Shown one piece after another: positions 32,236 through 43,617 of a stretch of 64,000 bases of DNA. The notes under the pieces were generated by a model. It had not been told where the DNA came from. It made no database searches and saw only the letters and a list, made by a program, of their open reading frames with translations. This stretch comes from Primulina eburnea. Taxonomy: Eukaryota; Streptophyta; Magnoliopsida; Lamiales; Gesneriaceae. The DNA lies in NCBI RefSeq assembly GCF_022965805.1, contig NC_133101.1, forward strand, positions 46,580,342-46,644,341, in the 5' to 3' direction. Position 1 is the stretch's first letter. Every line of letters begins with the position of its first letter. Both the position numbers and the translations under genes were made by a program.

Positions 32236-34966
32236 ATGGCAAGCCAAGTTTCGGCCTACATGCTAAATGCTCTGGCAATTGATTTCGAATCCGTCCTCTC
32301 TGTTAAGAACGAAGATGTTCAAAGTGTCTTTCTGAAGCTGGAAGTAGCTGGTTTGAGGAAATTTCTTGGGACATCTACTCAAGAAATTTAGGATTTCTAT
32401 AGCAGCAGCTTCCTCTCAGCTGAAGGAAAGATTATAACTACTGTCAACAACAAGTTTTTGACTATTGATGAAGAAACATTTAGCTCCATCTTCCAACTTC
32501 CGTCTGATGTCCTTTCTCACTAATGTGACGTGAAAGCTGCCGATGTGGAGGAGATGATCACACTTTTATCTATTGATGGGAGGAAGATAAAAGTTTGCGA
32601 TCCCAAGAAAGAGCTAAAGTATAAATATCAATTGATGGCGGATATAGTGGCAAAAGATGTTCTAGCCAAAGCGGGTTCTTTTGCTGCCCTCACACTTGAG
32701 AAATTTCAGATAATGGCTGCTCTGGTGAATGGACGCAAGCTGAACTGGCCAACTATATTGTTCAACATTTTGAAGAACATGGTTCAATCATCAAAACAGT
32801 CCAAAGGCTTTGTTGTGCCGATCAGCTTTATTTTGAAGAACATAGGTTTGGTGGATGACTCTTCTGAGAAGTCATCCAATACAAATTCTTCACTGATAAG
32901 AATATTCAGTCACCGAAGACCAAGCTAGAAATATCTCCTGAGCAGTTTGTCAAAGTCAAGAAGGAGATTGGGACGCATGCAGCTCCCAAATCAGTTAAGT
33001 AGACCAATGCTTTGGCTCAGAAAAAGGCAATCAAGAGGAAACTGATTGTCAGTGAGACTGAATTGGAGAAAACTCTATCTCCGAAAATTATGAAAAAGCC
33101 AAGGACCCAGAAAACAAAACCAGTAGCTGCTTTGGAAACTGTCCCTGCTGACAGTTTGAGACAAACTGAAGCTGAACAGCCTATCAGTGCAATACCAATC
33201 ATGGCAGTTCCAGTTGCATCCTCAACTGAACAGTAGTTACCTCCTCCAACTGCTCCCTCAAGAAGACTATCACTGAATCTGGTGATAAAAAGAAACAAGT
33301 TGGAGTAAAAGTACCACTGATCACTATCACTGGCCTATCTGCACTACCTTTTGCCAGACCAAAGGGAGTGGTGATACGAGAGAAAGTGGATGCAACTATT
33401 TCAAGGCTGAGCATTTCTCATGCCCTCACTGATCAGAAAGGTAAGGGCAAGATGATAGAAGAGCCCAGACCAACCAACTCGATTCAGACTCATATTGATT
33501 TAATATGGGAAGAGTTAAATGAGTTTTCTGAATCAAAGTTGAAAACATACAATGAATGGCCAGATTTAGGACCGAAGTGTTTGCCAAAGAATTGTAGAAG
33601 AAATCAGTTTTGAACAAATTCATCGCCTTGGAAACTATATTCATGAGGGTATTCAAAGCTGCTACAATTGTTCAATCACTGGAGAGAAGGAACTACTTCT
33701 TTGATATGGTGTGTGCCAAGAAGCTGGCTCAAGTCATAGCTCAGCTACGCAAGAACTATGATCCTATCAGTCCAACTGCCTTCAATGACAAAGTAGTTTA
33801 TGACCAGTTGTACATGGATCTCATATCATTGCAGATGAAGATCAAAAATTGGGAAATGGATCAAGAGTTGACTATTCCAACAAATTCCCAAAGTTCTTCC
33901 TCAGAAGAGCAGGCTGAACCATCAACTCATCAGCCAAGCCATCCCAGGAAGCAGTTGTTGAACAAATTGAGCAAGTAACCGCTCCTTCTTCAAAGGATGC
34001 TCAACCTTCATCTTCTGCTTCAGTAGGTATTCAACTCTAACTGACGCTAAGTTGTCATTAGCAAATATCGATAAAGTGATACAGTCAGTTTCCGATGACA
34101 TCCAGCTGAATGAGATAACTGGAGAATCAGATGAAGACCCAAGAAAATCTAAACAACCAGCCTCAGAACCAGTAATATCAGCAGTTGAAACACCATTTCA
34201 TTTGCCTGCCACGACTCAACAAGTAGTCCAAGCTGAAACTGAAGTGGCTCAGTTGCAATCAAAACCAACTGAAGATGCCAACTGACGTATCAGTTGCCAA
34301 ACCAAATGAAGAGCCTACCAACTCAGCTGCAGTTCAGTTTCCCACTTTTTCTCAAGAACCTTAACAGAAAATAGTTGAAGAAATTGTTTCAGAAATGGTT
34401 GAGACTGAATAAAAAAATAGAGCCTTGGTAGTTTTTAATGAAGCAGACGAGGAGAAAGAACCGAATCATCTGAATCTCTGTCTCCTCATATACCAATGGC
34501 TACTGATACTATGATAGAAGACATTCAGTCTAATCTTCATAATCCGATTTCATCTATTTCTGATATTAAGTCAACCCAATTGCTGCACACCTTAAAGATG
34601 GACTCTAAGAAGGAGAATACAATGAAGAACCTACAGCAGGTTACAAATAATATCACTTAATTATTTCTCCAACTAGATCAATTGAAGAAAGACTGAGTGA
34701 CAGTTCAAGCACATTTCCAGACTCAAGACATATTTAAAAATCGCATTGAATTGTTGGAAAGAATAGTGACAAAGAGGATGGATCTGATGAAAAAACAATT
34801 ATTGTGTGCTATATCTAATGTCACCTCGGAAGTCCGTGCATTATCCAGAAAGGTTAATGGATTTGACAAAAAAGAGGAATGGGAAAAAGAACAGCAGCAG
34901 CTGTCTAAGAAAAGACTAAGTCAACCAACTGATCAAGGACCAATTGATAAGAGAGAAAAGAAATGA
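32236..34966 (+). pseudogene. COP2 post-pol sense ORF, broken
   Basis: Starts MASQVSAYMLNALAID at 32236. The opening runs FESVLSVKNEDVQSVF, then LRKFLGTSTQEI. A TAG near 32390 and later stops and shifts split it into pieces (32530-32928, 33012-33236, 33368-33613, 33610-33978, 34052-34285, 34697-34966). The domain order is as in COP1: N-terminal TVNNKFLTIDEETF-LPSD block, a basic middle, then FIALETIFMRVFKAATIVQ. The C-terminus is rich in Gln/Glu/Lys with coiled-coil character and ends DKREKK. It occupies the position where some copia lineages carry env-like ORFs, but no membrane segment is evident. Confidence 0.7.
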
Positions 34967-35157
34967 AGAAGTCCAAATAAGTTAGAAGACAGTCTTTATA
35001 TTCAGTTGAGAATTTTTTGGCAGATTTTCAGTCAGTCAGTATAAGATTCTTTTCATTATTTGTACGAATCTGTACACTGAATAAGTTATCAATAAAATAT
35101 TATTTTATCCACGAGAAGTTCAGTTTGATCAGTTCATAAATTTTAAGTTTGGTCAAA

Positions 35158-35175
35158 CACCAAAAAGGGAGAAAT
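35158..35175 (+). other. COP2 polypurine tract
   Basis: CACCAAAAAGGGAGAAAT directly before the LTR start TGTTGAG. Confidence 0.87.
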
Positions 35176-36195
35176 TGTTGAGATCTTGATTTCGGAGTTT
35201 GACAAATTAATCATGAAAAGATTGAATAACTAATTGAGAAAACTGAAGGTAACTGATTTGAAGATTCGTAAAATGATAGTTGCTCGAACTGAAGATTAAT
35301 GCATATATAGTCAAAGGCAACTGAACTCAGCTAAGCTAACTGGACTGTGTAGTCAACTGGACGATCAGTTAAGACTGTTCAGTTACACAACAATCAATTA
35401 ATCCTATCGTCTATGTCAATTAATAAATCAGCTTGACACGTCATCAGTTAAGGAACATAGCTATTAACCGACAACTGTACAAGAGCAGACTGCAACATGT
35501 AGTGGGAACGACGCATTCGGAAAATCTACTGTGTACGATTGACAGAAGAATGTTGACGTGGCTATACAACGGATACAATGATTCAAAATGCATTCATTGT
35601 TACCGTTGGAAGCAAAGCCTATAAATAGCCGAGAAAGATCAGATGAAGGTTGAGCATCCTTTGCAATCAAGTTTAAAAGTTCTCAAAAGCTCACGCTTAT
35701 TAAATTATTCACATTCATAGCTTTCATGTTATACTTCGAGCTTAAAGAACAAAAACACTTATTGTTATATTATTCGATCTTGTAGAGATCAGTTGTGCTG
35801 AGAAAGTTACATATCAGTTAAGTACTGATAATATTTATTGATAATAAGAGTTTCAATTTTGGCAGTATTAAGACCAAACTGAAGAGGGTTTGTATAATTC
35901 ATTGTATAGATCAAAGTATTTTAGTAAATATCATATCTTCGAGCAGGGGTGACGTAGGAGTATTTGAAATCTCCGAACATACAGAAATCTTGTGTTCTTT
36001 CCTTATCAGTTTTATTCTATCTGTCTTTCAGTTATTTCTACACTTTTATCAAGTTAATTGATTGACATTGAGAACAAGATTCGCGAATTCAGTTTATCAC
36101 TAAAACTAATTCATAAATCGAAGAAGTTGACAATTGAAAAGTTTTGATTCAACCCCTCCTTCTAAACAATTTTTTGCTCCCAACCGATTCTAACA
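35176..36195 (+). repeat. COP2 3' LTR
   Basis: 1020 bp from TGTTGAG to CTAACA, with a TATA-like CCTATAAATAG near 35620. The first 290 bases are dense in AACTG/CAGTT. It is similar to the COP1 LTR along its length but clearly diverged. Confidence 0.87.
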
Positions 36196-38603
36196 ACTTC
36201 TAGAATATTTTTTTTTTGGAAAACTAATTCTTGAAAATGAAAACTTACAAGCATGCATGCAATAACTGCTGAAACACAAACATTTTAAAATAAGATAAAT
36301 TTCATACTGAAAAATTATGGCAGTTAAAAATATTTCCTAAACTCCTGTCGGACCACCAACATATAAAAGACAAGTTATGAAAATATCCAAAACACTCCTA
36401 TCTCATAAATGTGATCTGCGGAAGAAATATGGTAATCGGGTTATCGTGCGCACATCCATCCCCGCCTATTCAGTCTTCAGCGCCTCCAGCCTCCTCATCG
36501 ATATTCTCACCTGCATCATTCACACCTAGTGAGTCTAAAGACTCAACACACATTTAACATTATGACGAGTACATATACATAACATGGAACAATGAAAAGT
36601 ACTGTAATATAAATACAGTTCATGATTGTAAAAGCGTGAACATAAACATAACAAAGCCTACAAGTCAAAGCATGTCTCAACATATTATCATATACGTGTT
36701 CATTTCTTTTAATTGAATTCTGTTCATTAGTTGTGACTTTCGTATTATCATGTCAGTCAATGGATCCATTTACATGTAACCGTGGTACCCTCCGGCGGGC
36801 ACAACAACAACAACATTACCTGTCCACTGAGCCATGGCCTAACATGTCATCGTTTCATCGTATTAGTCACAACCAACTCATAACCTTCAAAACATGTCAC
36901 CATATTCATCACTTAATAAAATCATACATATACGTAAGTTTTTCCTAAAATCAAGCATGCAACGTATTTGTTTCATAATTACATAAAAGTCATATACGTG
37001 ATAACATAAACATTTTAAACATGAAACTCGTGTTCAGGGTGCTTCCAAGACTACTAACTCCACCTGAAGATGACGAGGCTTACATCATAATTCAAATGTT
37101 CCTAATCAAGCTTCACATAACCTAATCTAACCCTCACTAAGATCCGTCAGAACGGCGTATTAAGACCAAAACGAGGCAATAGTACTTAGACTAAGAGCTC
37201 CTAACACCCTAGACCAGCGCCTAGGCACTGCCACTGTGGCGCTTGATTAGCGCATAAGCGCCACGGCATCAGCGCTGCAACACTGCATGTTCGAAGATCA
37301 AGCGCTGCGGCGACTAAAAGGCAGCGCTGCGCTGCTCACCCAGTGACAGAAAACATCCAAGCCCTTCTATGCCACCTTCTACCCTACTCCCAAATAACCC
37401 AAGCCAGCCTCGAACCATTGCTGCCTAGGACCAAGATCAGACAAAGGACTCACTCCCGAATAACCTTTCTCATTTCATGCGCCTCGACCCCAACTTAACC
37501 CAAGACCAGCCATGTAAGGTCCTCCCTAGGCCTTGGTTTGGACCCTCTTGGAACGCACCATGGCCTTGTTTAGTCCCTCCTTGGCCATGCCTTCCCTTTT
37601 CTTGCACTAGACCAACCAACACCCTAGCCGTTCAAGGAGAAACGATCGGCCTTCTATATTTCGTGGAAAACTTGAGACTTCAGCCCCTAGACACCTTCAA
37701 TCCCTTCATGTAAAGCCCTTACAAGCCTTAACCTAGCAGCCCCTTGCATAAGGACAAGAAAAACGTGAGTTGAATGCATAAACATGTGGATTTCATGAAC
37801 AAATCGAAAGCATAAACGTAAAACCGTGCAAGGGTCGAGCATTATACATATAAAGCACACATATCAGCCTATATACCCTATGAATGATGCAAAAATAATG
37901 TTACATGGTGTGCCTTGATGATTATACACTTGAAAGCTCAAACAACTATGCGCGAGACGTGAACCGGAGAACCGGGAGGAAGCTTTCTTCGAAAACTGAA
38001 GAGGCCGACGGCTTTGCTGCTGACAAATTAGGGGAGGCTACTGTTGGGAAGGGAGGGGATGTCTGCTAGGGGAAATTTAGGTTTAGGGTTTAGTTGGGTA
38101 GTGTTTAAGTTAAATAAACATGCATTAATTAGCCCTAAATTAAAATTAAAAATATTAAAAGAGTTTTGGGCTCAATAAGCACTAAAATAAACATAACAAT
38201 CCCAATAAAATTCTCGAAAAATATTTCGTTTTGGTACGTTTTTGAAAATATTACCCGAACCCTCAAAAAGTCTTCCGAATCGATAAAATTTGCATACTGG
38301 TTAAAATGTGATCCGGTGAGTAAAAATACTCAACAAAAGCCCATTTTCAAAATTATCCCTTAAATACACCTTATCTTAAATAATTAAAAGTAAATATTGA
38401 ATAAAAATATTTTTCCTGATTATCCCTGGTCTCTGTTACCCATTCGAGCGCGAAATACAACTTAAAACCCTAATGCACGAAACTTTAAAATACCCATGCA
38501 ACAATCATGCATTAAATGCATAAAAATAATTAAACACATATTATTATAAAACCCTAGATTTCATGTAGTCGGATTACGTAGTTCGAATTTCCTAAACCTT
38601 ACA
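36196..38603 (-). repeat. LTR-C: gypsy-type LTR, left part cut by COP2
   Basis: Related to LTR-B (shared block GTGAGTCTAAAGACTCA near 36530, then the block at 36715-36950 and the block near 38265-38480). The minus-strand start TGTAAGGTTTAGG is at 38603. No polypurine tract or coding region adjoins its right end, so it is a solo LTR or the 5' LTR of a minus-strand element whose body lies outside. It holds a cluster of AGCGCT motifs at 37200-37345. Confidence 0.7.
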
Positions 38604-39142
38604 ATTAAATTTTTGAGGTGATAAATTCAAGGAGTTGAATATATAATTTAAATATTAAATTCAAATGTTGAATTTATAAAGGACTTAAATTAAATGTAAT
38701 GGGTGTATGCATTATAGGCTTTTATGAGTACAAGACCAACATATAAATTATAAAGGTTCTTAATTGGACTTTAAAAGGATTAATTAATTAATTAAAGTAG
38801 TTGGACTAGAATAATTAATTGATTAAGCTCATTAAGTATTTAAATTAATTGATGGGCCCTAAGCTTATATATGTGTTTTAGGTTTAGGGTTAAATACAAT
38901 TAACCAACGCAATTTTCGAAACCCTAGCCTCCAAGCCAAGGAATTTTCGAAAAAACACCTCCTTCGAATCTCCTTGTTTTCGGCCACCATCTCAATGTAA
39001 AATCCTTCTATACTTTCTAGTGAAAGTTGGAAGAGGAACAAGCAATCCAGTCGTGGACCGGATTAGGAGATTGAAGAAAGAAGATTTGAAGAAAGTTCGT
39101 AGAGACATACAACAAGATCTACGTCCGCTTATACTGGAATAG
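38604..39142. other. AT-rich flank, no gene seen
   Basis: Repetitive ATTAAATTC-type sequence, a single TTTAGGTTTAGGGTT box and an AAACCCTAGCC motif near 38920. No convincing coding on either strand. Confidence 0.6.
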
Positions 39143-40052
39143 TTGGAGTCAAGTGAAAATTGTCCACTTAAGGTATATACTAAATATCCTATGAATGTTT
39201 GTTTATTAAAACCATACGAGTGCTCAAAACAATATATTGAATGTCAAGATTCAAATTTTTTTAAAACTTCCGCTGTGTTTGGGCACGAGAAAACACGATT
39301 CACAACAAATTTTACCAGAGGTTTTTATGAAACCAATGAATACTTGGTTAAATGTTTCTCTAAGTATTAAAAATTTATTTTCAGGAACATTGGACAGATG
39401 GGAAGACTTTATGTCTATTCTTCATGAAATTTAATATTCGATGGATCTGGAGATGGAAACCTGAATTTCGTTATACTGATGAAAAAATTCACTGTTTATG
39501 GAAGGTTAGTTCTACAAAATTTTGGGATAAATTACCGAAAGATGATCCTGAAATAGGAAAGCACCATGGCTTTGAAACTTTTCAACATATGGATTAAATA
39601 AAATTACCCTATCAAAAAGATCGTGAAAAACAACAAGAAAGGAAAAAGATTCTATGAGTCCTTCAAAGACTATTACTCAGAATTATTCTGAAATTTATTT
39701 CAATGAAATAATGATTGATGTTTATATTGAATAAATGAAGAAAGACCTTTATAAGAATATTGGATGTTCAGACTCCGAATCAGATAAATCCATGGTGTTT
39801 GAATCAAGTGATAATATATTTATCAATCTGATGCAAATGCATGATACTCAAAACCCAGAGGAAGATATTCCAGATTTCTCCAATATTAATAATATATTTG
39901 AAAAATTAAAAAATTCATTAAAGAACAATATCAAGGATGATTCAAATATTATATCATTGTTTGTAATAAGTGGTATATTATTATGTACTTTTGACTTTGG
40001 TGACCATGTTACTATTTGCTTTTGTAAAGTATTTTACTATTTATATTTTTAG
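39143..40052 (+). pseudogene. Degraded ORF cluster, possibly endogenous pararetrovirus-like
   Basis: Short plus-strand frames (39143-39370, 39237-39434, then 39735-40052), linked by broken coding. A piece near 39430-39590 reads FNIRWIWRWKPEF followed by an aromatic/basic WDKLPKDD stretch. This reminds me of structural-region sequences of plant Caulimoviridae integrated in genomes. The 39735 frame is acidic (SDSESDKSMVFESSDN). The match is by memory of patterns only. It could equally be an unknown retroelement remnant. Nothing here is intact. Confidence 0.3.
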
Positions 40053-40069
40053 TTGGAATCCAGGGTTTC

Positions 40070-40210
40070 ATGTCCGGCTCTTCCCTCAATATATAGGTTT
40101 GATTGTGCCATAGAGAGTCATGTTCAAGTTTGCTACCCTCTTTTCTCTCTATAAAAACCCTTCTTCAAATTGTTGAATAAATGCTTCAAGACCTTGGTGT
40201 ACAAACTTGT
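40070..40210 (+). promoter_or_regulatory. Possible promoter/leader next to the degraded ORFs
   Basis: TCTCTATAAAAACCC (a TATA box in a pyrimidine-rich context, near 40135-40150) is followed by TTGAATAAATGCTTC, an AATAAA-like signal about 35 bases downstream. TATA plus a nearby polyadenylation motif is the layout of pararetroviral terminally redundant regions, which is why I link it to the preceding entry. Weak evidence. Confidence 0.3.
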
Positions 40211-40339
40211 AAGTTTAATTTCTGTTTTTAATTTTAAATTTTTTACTTCAATTTTTAAATAAAAATTTATATTTAATATTAGCCTAAATGACATGCTAAA
40301 TTATTTGTACTAAATCTTGACCTTACTATGATATGGTCT

Positions 40340-40800
40340 ATATTTGTTTGTAATTCGGAATTAATATAAGATATTTGTTTGTAACTTGGAATTAATATAA
40401 GATAACAAAAAATTTATTTAAGTTTTGGAATTCTAAGAATTAATATAAGGTTTTTAGTTAGAACATAAAGTAAGAGATGAACCAGGAGATGGTGAACACA
40501 AGGTTTGAGTTTAACCAGGAAACTATAAACTCATGTTGTAGCCCTTTAGCCTGCTTAGACGAGAAAAATGACGTTTAAGGCGTTTGTGGGTGATTTTTAA
40601 AATTTTAGTTTCTGAGGCGGACCTCGGTACAATCTGAAGCTTGGAATAAAATCGAGTTAATAAAAGAAGGTATTTAAGTCTTAGAATAATGATTAATATA
40701 AGGTTCACATATAGAAATTTTACAAAACATAAAAAGATTTTACAAAGTATATAAACAACAAAGAATTTTATCGAGGCCCACCTCAGAAACATAAATTCAT
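40340..40800. repeat. Direct repeats with GAATTAATATAAG core, no gene
   Basis: A unit of about 30 bp (TTTGTTTGTAA, then GGAATTAATATAAGAT) occurs twice in tandem at 40345-40405. Partial copies lie near 40435 and 40690. The rest is AT-rich without recognisable coding up to the ATH2 border at 40801. Confidence 0.65.
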
Positions 40801-42118
40801 AAGAATTTTGCATAACTTGGCATATTCAATAAAGCATCAGCAAAAGGAATGTTAATATGCAATTTTTTAAATATCTCAAGAAATTTACCAAATTGTGCAT
40901 CTAATTTAGCTTTCTTCATTGCTGCAGGAAAAGGTGGAGGGATAAAAATTTTATTCTGTGCAATAGGTGTAGATGTAGAGTTAGAAGACTTACCTGCTCG
41001 ATTTTCCACCTCATCCTCACCGTGCTTGGTCTTTTCCTCATTAGACTCGAGTGCTTTTCCACTACGCAATTCCACAGCCTTCACATGTTCTCTTGGGTTA
41101 GTTTCCGTGTTGCTTGGCAAAGCTCCTTGCTCCCTATTAGCAATCAACTTAGCCAATTGTCCAATTTGATTCTCTAACCCCTTTATGGATGCATCTTGGT
41201 TCTGAAATCTCATCTCTGTTGCAGAAATAAATTTAGTCATCATTTGCTCTAAATTGGACTTCTCCTCCCGAGGCGGTTCTGGCTTGAATTTTTGGTGCAT
41301 CCCATATGGTGGACCTCTTTGTTGGCGATTTTGGTTGTTTTGACCTCCCCATGAAAAGTTTGGGTGATTCCTCCATCCCGGATTATATGTGTTCGAATAA
41401 GGGTCATTTCTAGGACGGTTCTGGAATCCCACTTGTTTTACCGGTGCTCCCTCAGGCACATAGAATGGATTGCCATCTTGGCAATCCTGCACGTCATGCT
41501 CACCCCCACACTTATCACAGAAAATTTCTTGCAGACGCATAGCCGACCCACTCATGCTCATCCCATCAATCTTTCTATTCAAAGCCTCTAACTGTGCTGA
41601 AACCTCCGACAAATCATTAACTTGATTAACTCCAGCACCTCGTCTCTGCCTATCAGACTGAGGATGATAGCTACTAGCAGCCATCTCCTCCAATAACTCA
41701 TATCCTTCCTCAGCCGTTTTTCTCAGTAAGTTACCACAGGCAGCAACATCTATCATAGTACGGTTAGGAGTAAGTAGACCGTAGTAGAAAGTTTGAACAA
41801 CTAACCCAAGAGGCAGCTCATGGTGTGGACATCTCCTCAACAAGTCCTTGTAGCGCTCCCATGCCTCGTAAAGTGACTCTTGCTCATATTGAGCAAAAGT
41901 AGTAATATCGGCTCTAAGCTTCATAGTTTTCGACGGAGGAATGTACTTGATCAGGAATGCCTTTGCCATATCCTCGCATGTAGTAATAGACCCTACAGGC
42001 AAACAGTTTAACCACGACTTAGCTTTATCTCTCAGTGAAAATGGAAATAAACGCAAACGAACAGCATCATCAGACACGCCATTAAACTTAAAAGTATCAC
42101 AAATTTCAAGAAAGTCAG
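40801..42118 (-). pseudogene. ATH2 gag, main part
   Basis: Continuous open frame of about 440 codons, from HIADFLEICDTFKFNG through KSWLNCLP and AFLIKYIPPSKT, the zinc knuckle CDKCGGEHDVQDC, and the Gln/Asn-rich stretch to MPSYAKFL. It is the only Athila gag here without a frameshift in this part, so it shows that the 2-nt deletion in ATH1 is a mutation. The frame is truncated at 40801 and joined to unrelated DNA. Codons right of 42123 belong to the TEK2 LTR and are not gag. Confidence 0.9.
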
Positions 42119-42123
42119 CTATA
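42119..42123 (+). other. Target site duplication of TEK2, left copy (CTATA)
   Basis: CTATA at 42119-42123 and 50586-50590 flanks TG...CA LTR ends. Joining the flanks restores the Athila gag frame. Confidence 0.95.
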
Positions 42124-42220
42124 TGTAAGGCTCGAGAATTGTCCGTGTCATCGATGTGAGACTTGAAGAGGAGAATGCATGACATGAAAAATGAGAGTTT
42201 GAGCAAGCATGGCCGAAGCC

Positions 42221-42455
42221 ACACCGCCCGTGCGATGCTAGGACTACCGCACCCGCGGTGTAGGTGACAGTAAGTTGAGGGAAATATGCGAAGCAACACC
42301 GCACCCGCGGTGCGTGCAAGACCGCACCCGCGGTGGTGAGACCGCACCCGCGGTGATGCAAGCGCCGCACCCGCGGTGATCGAGATTCAGAAAATATTAT
42401 TGCTGCCGAGAGCTTAGCGCACCCGCGCTCTTAAACTACCGCACCCGCGGTAGTG
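42221..42455 (+). repeat. Array of ACCGCACCCGCGGT palindromes in TEK2 5' LTR
   Basis: About seven copies of (A)CCGCACCCGCGGTG or close variants; ACCGC pairs with GCGGT around ACCC. Spacing is irregular, 20-60 bases. It lies upstream of the TATA-like site. The 3' LTR array (48906-49118) has one unit fewer. Confidence 0.92.
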
Positions 42456-43569
42456 CGTGTCATTTGAACAACATGAACACTCGTCCCTTTGCATGCATTA
42501 TGTAGTAGGTGTCTTTATTTTCTTTGGCATTCAGAATAAGAACCGAGCTCCTTCTCCAAAGAATCCTCAAGCTTCAAGGTGGATTAGAACCTTGGTTTGG
42601 CAAGATTTATGCATCCGATTTATATTCCGAGTTAGGATTTGTGTTCCTCTTTTGAAGGCTACAAGAGGATGTAAGTATTGTTCATTTCCAGCATGTTTCG
42701 AAAATTATGTGTTGGAAGAATTCAGATTTGACATAAATTATGTGTTTTTGATATACTAAGCATCGTAGAAACGTAAACGGATCGAATTTCAGACGCCGTA
42801 TGCTATACGTTCGATTTTCCAGCATGTGTTGGATTGAGAATATACAGATTACAGCATGTATATAGATGTTAGATGAGATGATGAGTTGATTGTGATTGAG
42901 TATGATGTTCTTGAGTTACCGGTATAAAAGAATTACGCCGTTATGCCGTTGAATTGCATTGAAACCGATGTTAGCGTTGTATATTAATTTGCTTGAGATG
43001 TATATGACTGAAGTGCACATTGTTTATGCCATTTCAGATTTGTATTGACTACTTGGTATTCGAGATTTCGGTTCGACACAGACTGTGCGACAAGAAAGGT
43101 ATAATTCATGTGGTCACGGGATTGCACAACTCGATTCAGATTTGATACGAGTTTTCCCTAAATCACATACTAGATTGTTATTACATTGATTAAGTAATGC
43201 CTTGTTTATTGATTTATATTCGAGTCCTGAGATAGGAGATATTGGCAGATTTGCCAAAACTAGACGTTTCGGTGTATCGTCGCATAGTAGTAGATTTGCT
43301 CTATGTGTAGACCCTCGATACAGAGTTGACCGAAGTCTAGGAATAAGACGTACCGTTGCCCCGAGTGGTTGGGTAGGTGACAGACCGTCTTATTCACACC
43401 GGGATCCCTAGATTAGAAACGAGTCGAGTCAAGATTTAAATGTTGAATACAGATTTGTATTCTTCTACATGTTTAGATTTACATGCATGTTACTTGATAC
43501 ATATGCTATGCTTTTGTACATGATTATTACATTGCATGCATCCATGTTTTATACTGGGATATGTTCTCA

Positions 43570-43617
43570 CCGGAGTTATCCGGCTGTTGTCGTGTCTGTA
43601 TGTGTGCATGGCAACAG
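43570..43617 (+). other. Two-hairpin module in TEK2 5' LTR
   Basis: CCGGA-GTTA-TCCGG, then CTGTTGTC, an 18-nt loop, GGCAACAG. The T.G pair at position 7 replaces T-A of TEK1, so pairing is kept. About 306 bases from the LTR end. Confidence 0.7.

Larger units (their letters stand above)
30159..36195 (+). mobile_element. COP2: 3' half of a Ty1/copia element, cut by GYP1
   Basis: Begins in the middle of RT (LLVQI, then ADDIIFGS) directly against the end of LTR-B. It continues through RNase H, a post-pol region with divergent ORFs, PPT and a complete 3' LTR. The 5' half should lie beyond the left end of GYP1, outside the window. Coding is broken throughout. Confidence 0.87.

Noticed and set aside
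38875..38895. Telomere-like TTTAGGTTTAGGGTT
   Set aside because: Only about two degenerate units; common in plant promoters and LTRs and no evidence of an interstitial telomere array.
42119..42370. Minus-strand ORF start MRRLHHRGCG and the N-terminal extension of the 40797-42347 frame
   Set aside because: It translates the TEK2 LTR array, not ATH2 gag; gag coding ends at the insertion point 42118/42123.
43202..43411. ORFs of 69 codons repeated identically in both TEK2 LTRs (also 49865-50074)
   Set aside because: They lie in LTR non-coding sequence and are duplicated only because LTRs are; no known domain.
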